Origin: Mycoplasmatota bacterium
Lineage (GTDB): Bacteria; Bacillota_I; Bacilli_A; Izemoplasmatales; Izemoplasmataceae
DNA: 12,449 nt
Direction: 5' to 3'
Assembly: GCA_022712785.1 (NCBI GenBank)
Contig: JAFLJX010000144.1
Span: 1 to 12,449, forward strand
Shown: positions 1-6,529 of the stretch, in pieces
Layout of the letters: each line of letters starts with the position of its first letter
Position numbering within the stretch: the first letter of the stretch is position 1
The notes under the pieces: generated by a model
Seen by the model: the letters and a program-made list of their open reading frames with translations, nothing else
Database searches by the model: none
What the model was told of the DNA's origin: nothing
Position numbers and translations under genes: made by a program

Positions 1-135
1 TTTATCACCAGTAAATTCAACTTTAACCATTTGTCCTCCAGCACTACCATAAAAAGTAGATGCTTCTAGTTCTTGTTGTGCGCTTACCATATCTTTTTGC
101 ATTTGTTGAATTTTTTTTATCATTCCTGGATTCAT
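1..135 (-). CDS. ybaB: YbaB/EbfC family nucleoid-associated protein, N-terminal part
   Basis: The first 45 codons of a gene that runs off the left edge; the visible start is MNPGMIKKIQQMQKDM, followed by a QQELEAS stretch and GGQMVKVEFTG. This matches the family N-terminus: an amphipathic helix rich in M, Q and K, then the beta strand with the G-G-x-V-K-V-x-x-x-G pattern. Family members are about 100-110 residues and form dimers that bind DNA. The start ATG at 135 is supported by an AAAGGAG ribosome site at 143-149, which lies inside the last codons of dnaX. Only two bases separate the dnaX stop from this start, so the two are almost certainly co-transcribed and translationally coupled. dnaX-ybaB adjacency is widespread in bacteria, usually followed by recR, which would lie outside the window. 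Identification rests on the N-terminal half and on context. Confidence 0.9.
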   Translation of the reverse strand, partial: MNPGMIKKIQQMQKDMVSAQQELEASTFYGSAGGQMVKVEFTGDK

Positions 136-137
136 AA

Positions 138-2117
138 TTAATCTCCTTTTTTTACTCTAACTATATCTGAACCAAATAATTCTAATGCATCTTTTACACT
201 ATCTGGAGTCATATCTTCTACTTCATGATCGATAGTTGGCATGTCTCTTAATTCTGGATGTCTTATGGGAGTTAATTTAATGTTTTTCTCTCCGCGTTTC
301 CATTTTTTAATAAATTCTTGAGATTTTTCTTGCCAAACTACTTCTGGCAATGCTAAATAATCAATCTCAACATCAAAGAATTCACTTAACATTTTAACTA
401 TTTTTTCTTTTATATCAGGTTTCATCATTCTGTTACAAATAGAAGGATTAGCGTATTGAATAATAATCATTTCCCCATCCGTTGCAACTAATCTACCTTC
501 AGTTATCATTTTTGCATACATTAGATTAGAATCATCAGTTGCTCTTTCTATATCATACCATTTCATATTCATAGTTACTTTTACTTCTCTTTTAGCGTTG
601 TTTAAAACATCTTCAACATATCTTATATCAAATGTTTTATATGGGATTATTTCTTTTGTAACTGGCTTTGGAGTTGGTGTGTTAAATATATTTGTTTCTT
701 CTAATACTTCTTCTTTCTCAGATGTATCGATGTCTTCCTCAGTATAAAGAGGTTTAGATTCAACTATTTTCTCGACATCGCTTTCAACTTCGTCTTCTTC
801 TTCTTTAATTATATCCTTAAATACTTCGTCTTCCTGATTTTCCTGGATAACATCAACCTTTTCAATTGTTTCTTCAAATGATTTAGCAATTGGTTGTTCT
901 TCTATTTGTTCTGTTTTCCCAACAGGCTCATTGAGAACAACTGGTTTAATATCAATATTATCTACTTTTTCTTTTAATTCATCGAACCTAGTTTTTAGTG
1001 AAGCTATCTCATCATCATAATATATTTCTTGTTTTTCCACTTTATCAACCATCTTAATTAGTGCTAATTCCATATAAAGTTTTGCATTACTAGTCCACTT
1101 CATATCGTTTTGAGCCTTATTTAGACAATCAATATAATAAAAAATCATATTATTACTAATCTTTTTTGATAGCTCGATAAACTTTTCATCTTTATATATA
1201 AGGTGATCATCATCATCTGTATTCACATTTTTATATATTAATACATCACGATAAAACTTAATTAAATTTTCTACAAGTCTTGGTGCTTCTTTCCCTAACA
1301 TGATAAGATCATCAAGTTGTTTAATTGCTTCAACTGAATTGTTTTCATAAATAGCATTAGCAATATTCAATAGTTTTTCATTAGAAACAGTTCCTCTAAT
1401 AGCATGAACGTCTGAAGTAGTTACATTTTCATCTGAATATGATACGACTTGATCTAAAAGACTTATTGCATCTCTCATTCCACCTTCAGCACTTTCTGCG
1501 ATTACTTTAATAGCTTCTTTTTCAATTCCTATATTCTCTTTTTTTATAATAATATTTAGTGTTTTAATCATATCAGGTACACTTACACCTCTAAAATCGA
1601 ATCGTTGACAACGTGAATGAATAGTTGCTGGTATCTTATGTGGTTCTGTAGTGGCCAAAATAAAGATAACATGTTTCGGTGGTTCTTCTAATGTTTTTAA
1701 AAGTGCATTAAAAGCTCCTGTACTAAGCATGTGTACCTCATCAATTATATAAACTTTATATTTACCTACACCAGGCAAATATTTAACTTTATCTCTTATT
1801 TCTCTTATCTCATCTACTCCATTATTACTTGCAGCATCTATCTCGATAACATCATTAATAGTATTGTTTTCAATTCCTAGACAAATATCACACTCATTAC
1901 ATGGATTCTCAACAGGAGCTTTTTCACAGTTAACAGCCTTAGCAATAATTTTTGCTATAGATGTTTTACCTGTTCCTCTTGGTCCACTAAATAAATAAGC
2001 GTGAGCAATTTTATTTTTTACTAAAGCATTCCTAAATGTTTTAGTAATATGTTCTTGTCCTGCTATTTCATCAAAATTTGCAGGTCTATAAGTTCTGTAT
2101 AACGCTTTATATGCCAT
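138..2117 (-). CDS. dnaX: DNA polymerase III subunit gamma/tau (clamp loader ATPase)
   Basis: A 659-residue clamp-loader subunit that uses ATP to open and load the beta sliding clamp in the replisome. The N-terminus MAYKALYRTYRPANFDEIAGQ is typical of DnaX. The AAA+ module shows Walker A GPRGTGKTS (45-53), a zinc-binding set C64/C73/C76/C79, Walker B IIDEVHM (124-130), sensor 1 ATTEPHK (155-161), the SRC arginine-finger motif (168-170) and sensor 2 GGMRDA (212-217). Residues of about 220-370 are the lid and collar domains. Residues of about 395-490 are a strongly acidic, low-complexity linker, followed by a roughly 165-residue C-terminal tau-like region expected to contact the polymerase. The length suits a full tau form. 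I saw no internal AAAAAAG slippage site after the collar domain. The GAGGTGA site at 2124-2130 supports the start. The 3' end contains the ybaB ribosome site and an A7 run (see findings). Confidence 0.97.
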   Translation of the reverse strand: MAYKALYRTYRPANFDEIAGQEHITKTFRNALVKNKIAHAYLFSGPRGTGKTSIAKIIAKAVNCEKAPVENPCNECDICLGIENNTINDVIEIDAASNNGVDEIREIRDKVKYLPGVGKYKVYIIDEVHMLSTGAFNALLKTLEEPPKHVIFILATTEPHKIPATIHSRCQRFDFRGVSVPDMIKTLNIIIKKENIGIEKEAIKVIAESAEGGMRDAISLLDQVVSYSDENVTTSDVHAIRGTVSNEKLLNIANAIYENNSVEAIKQLDDLIMLGKEAPRLVENLIKFYRDVLIYKNVNTDDDDHLIYKDEKFIELSKKISNNMIFYYIDCLNKAQNDMKWTSNAKLYMELALIKMVDKVEKQEIYYDDEIASLKTRFDELKEKVDNIDIKPVVLNEPVGKTEQIEEQPIAKSFEETIEKVDVIQENQEDEVFKDIIKEEEDEVESDVEKIVESKPLYTEEDIDTSEKEEVLEETNIFNTPTPKPVTKEIIPYKTFDIRYVEDVLNNAKREVKVTMNMKWYDIERATDDSNLMYAKMITEGRLVATDGEMIIIQYANPSICNRMMKPDIKEKIVKMLSEFFDVEIDYLALPEVVWQEKSQEFIKKWKRGEKNIKLTPIRHPELRDMPTIDHEVEDMTPDSVKDALELFGSDIVRVKKGD

Positions 2118-2155
2118 AAATTTTCACCTCATTTATAGAATTTTATGGTACTTTA

Positions 2156-2161
2156 AGTATA
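2156..2161 (-). promoter_or_regulatory. possible -10 of the dnaX promoter
   Basis: TATACT on the minus strand, just downstream of the terminator of the preceding gene. It would give a leader of about 32 nt that keeps the GAGGTGA ribosome site intact. No convincing -35 is visible, since that region falls in the terminator hairpin. A nearer TATAAA (2132-2137) would place the transcript start inside the ribosome site and is less likely. Confidence 0.35.
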
Positions 2162-2163
2162 AA

Positions 2164-2194
2164 ACAAAAAGACTATTTTTGATAGTCTTTTTGT
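2164..2194 (-). terminator. Rho-independent terminator overlapping the end of the membrane-protein gene
   Basis: A perfect 13-bp inverted repeat (2164-2176 with 2182-2194, five-base loop) is followed on the minus strand by a T-rich run that begins within the stem itself (TTTTTGTTTTAT). It is placed to end transcription of the 2173-2670 gene. The stop codon of that gene (2173-2175) lies inside the distal arm, so the last codons (KDYQK) are encoded by the hairpin. Confidence 0.85.
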
Positions 2195-2670
2195 GATTTT
2201 TCCATCATTTTTTTCACTTCTTTAATTACTACTTGAAATGCTACATATTCATTAGTATCTTTTTTAAACTTTCTTTCTAAAAAATCAAAATTTAAATCTT
2301 GTGTTTCTCCGTTATCATAAACTCTAAAAGCTTGTCCCAAGCCTTTTTGAAATCTCTGATCACTTCTTAATCTGGTATAGTCTTCAATACTAAAGTCACA
2401 TTCATTTTGAATGGAATTACTTGCTTTTTGCATGTAAGCATCAAATTGAACATTTCCTTTTACACCTTTTCTTGTAAAAATTTTGTCGAATACTAAGTCA
2501 AATAAGAACAATAAAACCGTGAACATTATAGGAACGTAAAATAATGATTTGACTAATTCAATGTCAAATTCACCATTTCTAATTCTTAAATATAGCATGT
2601 AAACAAGAAATGCAATTGAAGAAAATACAAAAATTAATGCATAATACTTAAAGTCTTTTTTCTTTTTCAT
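2173..2670 (-). CDS. small two-TM membrane protein of unknown function
   Basis: A 165-residue protein I do not recognise. The N-terminus is basic (MKKKKDFKYY). It is followed by a hydrophobic segment at about residues 9-28, a short loop holding RIRNGEFDIE, and a second hydrophobic segment at about 43-61 that ends in DKIFTRKGVKG. By the positive-inside rule both ends should face the cytoplasm, with a hairpin of two membrane helices. The remaining roughly 95 residues are hydrophilic, charged and probably helical (for example KEVKKMMEKSQK), and would form a cytoplasmic domain. The start is well supported by AGGTGA (2677-2682) six bases upstream and a TATAAT at 2689-2694. It has its own promoter and terminator, so it looks monocistronic. 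It is transcribed away from mnmE and sits just upstream of dnaX. No catalytic motif is visible. Confidence 0.85.
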   Translation of the reverse strand: MKKKKDFKYYALIFVFSSIAFLVYMLYLRIRNGEFDIELVKSLFYVPIMFTVLLFLFDLVFDKIFTRKGVKGNVQFDAYMQKASNSIQNECDFSIEDYTRLRSDQRFQKGLGQAFRVYDNGETQDLNFDFLERKFKKDTNEYVAFQVVIKEVKKMMEKSQKDYQK

Positions 2671-2688
2671 TTATAATCACCTAGAAGT

Positions 2689-2694
2689 ATTATA
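2689..2694 (-). promoter_or_regulatory. -10 element for the small membrane-protein gene
   Basis: A perfect TATAAT on the minus strand, 18 bases from the ATG at 2670. The -35 position (about 2712-2717) reads TATCAC and is weak. The predicted transcript would begin close to the AGGTGA ribosome site, giving a very short leader. Confidence 0.6.
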
Positions 2695-2712
2695 CTATAA
2701 AAAAATAGATTG

Positions 2713-2721
2713 TGATATAAT
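2713..2721 (+). promoter_or_regulatory. extended -10 promoter for mnmE
   Basis: TGATATAAT matches the extended -10 consensus TGnTATAAT exactly. The -35 position is poor, as is tolerated by extended -10 promoters. It lies 16 bases before the mnmE ATG and points away from the minus-strand -10 at 2689-2694, forming a compact divergent promoter pair. Confidence 0.6.
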
Positions 2722-2737
2722 AAATTAGGTGATATTT

Positions 2738-4087
2738 ATGATAAGTGAAACAATAGCTCAAATTTCGACTGCTGCAGGACAAGGTGCAATAAGTATTGTT
2801 CGTTTAAGTGGAGAAAGTTCAATAAAAATAGTAAACAAGGTCTTTAAAGGCTCGAACTTAGAAAAAGTGAAGAGTCACACAGTACATTACGGGAATATCT
2901 TTTACAATGATAATCCAATAGACGAAGTGCTTGTATCAGTTTTTAGAGCTCCAAGAACATTTACTACAGAAGATATAGTAGAAATTAACTGCCATGGCGG
3001 TGTTTTTGTTGCAAATAAGATTTTAGAAATATTATTTATTGAAGGTGCACGAAGCGCGAAGCCGGGTGAATTTACGGAAAGAGCATTTCTAAATGGTAGA
3101 ATTGATTTAACTCAAGCTGAATCAGTAATGGATATTATTGAAGCTAAATCAAATTTAAGTCTTTCTTTAGCTAACAAGGGATTAGATGGTGAGATATACA
3201 GATTAATCGTAGACCTAAGAACAGACTTGTTAAATATCATTGCACACATTGAAGTAAATATTGATTATCCTGAATATGATGATGTAATTGAATTATCAAA
3301 TAATATTATAAAACCACAAATTGAAGCTTTAATAGAAAAGATTCAAAATCTAATTAGTAAATCTAATTACGGTAAAATTATTAAGGATGGTGTTAAAACA
3401 GCTATCATTGGTAGACCAAACGTTGGTAAATCAAGTCTTTTAAACGCATTACTAAGAGAAGATAAAGCTATTGTTACGGAAATAAAAGGTACTACAAGAG
3501 ATATTGTTGAAGGTAGTATCAATCTTGGAGGAATAATTTTAAACCTTATTGATACTGCGGGTATTAGAGAATCTTCAGATATCATCGAAAAAATTGGAAT
3601 TGAAAAAGCCAAACAAATGATTGAAGAAGCTGAGTTAATTTTATTTGTTTTAGAGAACAATCAAGTATTAACAAGAGAAGATGAAGCTTTACTTGAACTG
3701 ACAGAACATAAAAAAAGAATAGTTATATTAAATAAAACTGATTTAAACAAAGAGCTAATTCATAAGTTTAAAAATAGTGTTCAAATAAGTGCCTTACATA
3801 AAACTGGAATAAATGATTTAGAAAATATGATAAAGGATATGTTTTTAAGTGGAGAAGTGAATATAATAGATCAAACTTACATCTCGAACGCAAGACATAT
3901 AGCAAAACTAAACGATGCACTTAACTCGCTGTACGACAGTGTCGGGGCAATAAACGACCAATTGCCTATAGACTTCCCAGAAATTGATTTAAAGAGCGCT
4001 TGGGCTACGCTAGGCGAGATAATTGGGGATACATCAACTACTAGTTTGCTAGATGAGTTGTTTGCTAAGTTTTGTTTAGGTAAATGA
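2738..4087 (+). CDS. mnmE: tRNA uridine-5-carboxymethylaminomethyl(34) synthesis GTPase MnmE
   Basis: A 449-residue protein, the usual family length (about 450-460). MnmE acts with MnmG on the wobble uridine (U34) of certain tRNAs, using GTP, a formyl-folate and a glycine or ammonium donor. Residues 1-120 are the folate-binding TrmE N-terminal domain (SETIAQISTAAGQGAISIVRLSG; later GEFTERAFLNGRIDLTQAE). The inserted G domain carries G1 GRPNVGKS (225-232), G2 GTTRD (251-255), G3 DTAG (272-275) and G4 NKTD (332-335). The C-terminal helical domain ends in the catalytic C-x-G-K as CLGK (446-449). The ATG at 2738 is chosen because AGGTGA (2727-2732) precedes it. A GTG at 2729 lies within that ribosome site and would add three residues. 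mnmG is not next to it in this window. The stop is TGA, evidence for the standard code. Confidence 0.97.
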   Translation: MISETIAQISTAAGQGAISIVRLSGESSIKIVNKVFKGSNLEKVKSHTVHYGNIFYNDNPIDEVLVSVFRAPRTFTTEDIVEINCHGGVFVANKILEILFIEGARSAKPGEFTERAFLNGRIDLTQAESVMDIIEAKSNLSLSLANKGLDGEIYRLIVDLRTDLLNIIAHIEVNIDYPEYDDVIELSNNIIKPQIEALIEKIQNLISKSNYGKIIKDGVKTAIIGRPNVGKSSLLNALLREDKAIVTEIKGTTRDIVEGSINLGGIILNLIDTAGIRESSDIIEKIGIEKAKQMIEEAELILFVLENNQVLTREDEALLELTEHKKRIVILNKTDLNKELIHKFKNSVQISALHKTGINDLENMIKDMFLSGEVNIIDQTYISNARHIAKLNDALNSLYDSVGAINDQLPIDFPEIDLKSAWATLGEIIGDTSTTSLLDELFAKFCLGK

Positions 4088-4103
4088 AAATTCTATACAA
4101 ATA

Positions 4104-4919
4104 TTATTCCCAATCATCATAAAAACTATATTCTTTGCCTTCTTTTGTCCATCTAGCAATACTATCTAGATTAACATTCTCAGCTGCATGAAAAATATTC
4201 TGATCACTTCCGCTAAAAGTTTTCTTTAATTCTTTAATAAGTAGTTTCATTTCTCTTCTTTTACTTGATACTCTACACGCCTCAAGTTCACAACCACAAT
4301 CCATTGTTACTACATCATTATTACTCATTATTTTTACGATATCTTTTTCTTTAATTAAATACATTGGTCTAATTAATTCAAGGCCCTCATAGTTCTTACT
4401 TTTGATTTTAGGTAACATTGTTTTAAAAGTACCTGCATATAACATGTTCATCATCGTTGTTTCAATAACATCATCAAAATGATGTCCTAGAGCTAACTTG
4501 TTACACCCCTTATCTTGAGCCATTTGATATAGAGCACCTCTTCTGAGCCTCGCACACATATAACATGGGCTAGGTTTATCCATTTTTTCTAATATCCTAA
4601 ATATATTTGATCTTGTAATATTCAATGGTACACCAAGTTTTTTTGCATTACCAAAATGGATTTCAAGATTTTCTTCACTGAATCCTGGATCCATAGAAAT
4701 AAATTCAATTTCAAAATTAACCAAAGGATGTCTTTTTAATTCCTGAAATAATTTGGCCAATAGTAAACTATCTTTACCTCCACTCATAGCTATCGCTATC
4801 TTATCCCCCTCTTGAATCATATCATATTTATTAAGTCCTTTAATAAACTTACTCCAAATACCTGGTCTGAATTTTTTGATTATATCTCTTTCAAAAGTGG
4901 AATGAATTTTTTTATTCAT
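4104..4919 (-). CDS. ttcA: TtcA-like PP-loop ATPase, probable tRNA 2-thiocytidine(32) synthetase
   Basis: A 271-residue PP-loop protein. The ATP pyrophosphatase signature SGGKDS lies at 46-51 and the GHHFDD motif at 145-150, as in the TtcA/TilS superfamily. C119-x-x-C122 (in PCYMCARLRRG) and a further cysteine near the C-terminus are the features that hold the iron-sulfur cluster in TtcA. Here the C-terminal candidates are C208, C210 and C215. Known TtcA uses ATP and a [4Fe-4S] cluster to thiolate cytidine 32 of some tRNAs. The substrate of this copy is inferred by family, and another tRNA thiolation target is possible. It has its own upstream region and ends 16 bases from the end of mnmE, which is convergent. 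The ribosome site AAGGA lies at 4930-4934. Confidence 0.85.
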   Translation of the reverse strand: MNKKIHSTFERDIIKKFRPGIWSKFIKGLNKYDMIQEGDKIAIAMSGGKDSLLLAKLFQELKRHPLVNFEIEFISMDPGFSEENLEIHFGNAKKLGVPLNITRSNIFRILEKMDKPSPCYMCARLRRGALYQMAQDKGCNKLALGHHFDDVIETTMMNMLYAGTFKTMLPKIKSKNYEGLELIRPMYLIKEKDIVKIMSNNDVVTMDCGCELEACRVSSKRREMKLLIKELKKTFSGSDQNIFHAAENVNLDSIARWTKEGKEYSFYDDWE

Positions 4920-4952
4920 TTAATACACATCCTTATTTATGTGACTAGGACC

Positions 4953-4958
4953 ATTATA
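4953..4958 (-). promoter_or_regulatory. possible -10 for the ttcA-like gene
   Basis: TATAAT on the minus strand, 33 bases before the ATG at 4919. The -35 position at 17-base spacing (4976-4981) reads TTTATT, a partial match to the consensus. Confidence 0.5.
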
Positions 4959-5001
4959 TAATACAATGACCGGTAAATAAATATAATTTTTAATAATTTT
5001 C

Positions 5002-5030
5002 TTGTATTTTAAATTATTTTAACATATAAT
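5002..5030 (+). promoter_or_regulatory. promoter of the four-gene NfeD/RDD/SPFH operon
   Basis: TTGTAT (5002-5007), a 17-base spacer, then TATAAT (5025-5030). The -35 matches four of six consensus bases and the spacing is optimal. The expected transcript start is near 5037, giving a leader of about 36 nt that contains GGAGGTGA (5061-5068). Confidence 0.7.
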
Positions 5031-5072
5031 AAAGGTATTAAAAAGATTCAAAAAATAATTGGAGGTGAACAT

Positions 5073-5453
5073 ATGTCATTTGTTTGGGCATCAAAGAAAC
5101 CAAAAGATGGTATTGCGACATTTTATGAATCAAACATAACATTAAACAAATCGGCTAGTTCTCATTTTGATCATGCTTATAGTGTTTTGCTTGGATTAGA
5201 TATTAAAGGAAACAAAGTTGCTGTTAAACCTATTAGTAAGGATGAAAGTCAAAGTACTGGAATTCCCGAAGAGAAAAAACATAAAATAACAGTTAAACCA
5301 AGTTATGCACGAATTTGTAATAAAAAATTTATGAGAGAAATTGCTGAATTAGTTAAGATTGATTTGAGTGATAACAATTCATTCAAATTCAAAACAAACT
5401 GGAGTGATGAAGATCATGCTCTAGTAATTGATTTAAATCAACCGGAGGTGTAA
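5073..5453 (+). CDS. hypothetical soluble protein, first gene of the NfeD/RDD/SPFH operon
   Basis: A 126-residue protein I do not recognise. It has no signal peptide and no hydrophobic segment, so it should be cytoplasmic. The composition is mixed alpha/beta: an N-terminal stretch (MSFVWASKKPKDGIATFYESNITLN), a central segment GLDIKGNKVAVKPISKDES, a lysine-rich turn (EEKKHKITVKPSYARI) and a C-terminal half alternating charged and hydrophobic residues that ends in ALVIDLNQPEV. No cysteine pair, nucleotide-binding loop or obvious helix-turn-helix was found; the single cysteine is C82. The start is strongly supported by GGAGGTGA (5061-5068) five bases upstream. The ribosome site of the next gene (GGAGGTG, 5444-5450) overlaps its last codons, which suggests translational coupling to the NfeD-like gene and a related function, perhaps a cytoplasmic partner of the membrane complex. 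That role is inference. Confidence 0.85.
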   Translation: MSFVWASKKPKDGIATFYESNITLNKSASSHFDHAYSVLLGLDIKGNKVAVKPISKDESQSTGIPEEKKHKITVKPSYARICNKKFMREIAELVKIDLSDNNSFKFKTNWSDEDHALVIDLNQPEV

Positions 5454-5456
5454 GTT

Positions 5457-5888
5457 ATGGAAGACTATATGATTGTGATTTGGTTTGTGGTTATTATTTT
5501 AGCTGCAGTAATTGAAATGAACACAATGGACTTATCAAGTATTTGGTTTAGTGCAGGAGCATTATTTGCATTTATATTTGCATTATTAAATGCTGCTTGG
5601 ATAGTTCAATTATTAATATTCTTATTTGTTTCAATTTTATTATTATTATTGGTTCGTCCGGTAGTAAAGAAGTATTTAAAAACAAATATAATAAGTACCA
5701 ACTCAGATAGACTAGTTGGTAAAGTAGCCGTTTGTACAAAAGAAATATTACGCGGTGAACGTGGTGAAGTTAAAATTGATGGTAAGTTCTGGTTAGCAGT
5801 TTCATCAGGAGAAGAAGATATTGATATTGATGAAAAAGTAGAAGTACTTGCTATTGAAGGTGTTAAATTGATAGTAGATAAAATCTAA
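5457..5888 (+). CDS. short NfeD-like membrane protein
   Basis: A 143-residue protein in the short NfeD class, without the serine-protease domain of long NfeD. Hydrophobic segments lie at about residues 5-20, 28-44 and 46-66, giving two or three membrane helices. After VRPVVKKYLK, the C-terminal part (about 84-143) has the NfeD OB-fold pattern: LVGKVAV, GERGEVKIDGKFWLAVS, then DEKVEVLAIEGVKLIV. In this family the OB-fold domain faces the cytoplasm and works with stomatin- or flotillin-type SPFH proteins, one of which is encoded two genes downstream. It begins three bases after the preceding stop. The ribosome site GGAGGTG lies at 5444-5450, and its stop overlaps the next start (TAATG). Confidence 0.88.
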   Translation: MEDYMIVIWFVVIILAAVIEMNTMDLSSIWFSAGALFAFIFALLNAAWIVQLLIFLFVSILLLLLVRPVVKKYLKTNIISTNSDRLVGKVAVCTKEILRGERGEVKIDGKFWLAVSSGEEDIDIDEKVEVLAIEGVKLIVDKI

Positions 5889-6496
5889 TGAGGGTAAACA
5901 TATTTAAAAAGATAATGGCATATTTATTAGACGCCATGCCAATATTCTTATTGTTAATGATTTTAAACACTTTATTTGTCGCAGAAATTTTAAAAAAACC
6001 ATATACAGATTATGATGAAAATTATGAAGTATATCAAGAGAACGTTGATGATTACTATAATTCTCTTGATCTCTATTTCCAAGATTTAGAAAACGAGGTT
6101 ATAACACAGGATGAGTATGACGCACAAGTTGTTACATTAAGAGATGACTTCTTAGTAATAAATAGTGAGACAGAGGCTGTAACATACGAGTACTTTACAA
6201 GATTAATTTACTATTTCCTAATAAGCTTTTTAGTAGTTAAGTATTTATATAATGTATTTACTAAAGGTCAAACATTTGGATTAAAACTAATGAAGTTGGA
6301 AATGGTAGGGAAAATTACTTGGTTTTCATTATTGTTAAGAGAATTGTTTTGGAGAGAATTATATTGGGTCTTTACATTTGGTTTAGGATTATTGATAGAT
6401 TTACTTATGATTACATTAACTAAAAAAAGAAGAACACTTCGAGACATATTAACAAACACAAGCATAATTTATCAAGGGACAAGTTACCCTTTTTAA
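5888..6496 (+). CDS. RDD family membrane protein with acidic loop
   Basis: A 202-residue membrane protein with the RDD-family signature. Residues 5-30 hold the first helix with its buried acidic residue (IFKKIMAYLLDAMPIFLLL, D15). GQTFGLKLMKLEMV (127-140) matches the family GQTxGxKL motif, and KKRRTLRDILTNT (179-191) the closing RRTLxDxLxxT motif. Membrane segments are at about 11-32, 106-122 and 158-177. Between the first two lies a segment of about 70 residues, 36-105, unusually rich in D, E and Y. RDD proteins have varied or unknown roles, some linked to transport. Its ATG overlaps the stop of the NfeD-like gene by one base. I see no good ribosome site, so translation probably depends on coupling. 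It ends in TAA TAA in frame. Confidence 0.85.
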   Translation: MRVNIFKKIMAYLLDAMPIFLLLMILNTLFVAEILKKPYTDYDENYEVYQENVDDYYNSLDLYFQDLENEVITQDEYDAQVVTLRDDFLVINSETEAVTYEYFTRLIYYFLISFLVVKYLYNVFTKGQTFGLKLMKLEMVGKITWFSLLLRELFWRELYWVFTFGLGLLIDLLMITLTKKRRTLRDILTNTSIIYQGTSYPF

Positions 6497-6529
6497 TAAA
6501 AGAAATTTAAAAATAGGAGGAAACAAAAA

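Noticed and set aside
950..1100. An internal E. coli-type dnaX frameshift site (AAAAAAG)
   Set aside because: The A-rich codons after the collar domain (GAA AAA GTA, GAA AAA CAA) do not form an in-frame slippery heptamer; only the A7 run at the gene end does.
3367..3660. A 97-codon open frame on the minus strand inside mnmE
   Set aside because: It lies antisense to the MnmE GTPase domain, has no ribosome site and encodes no recognisable protein.
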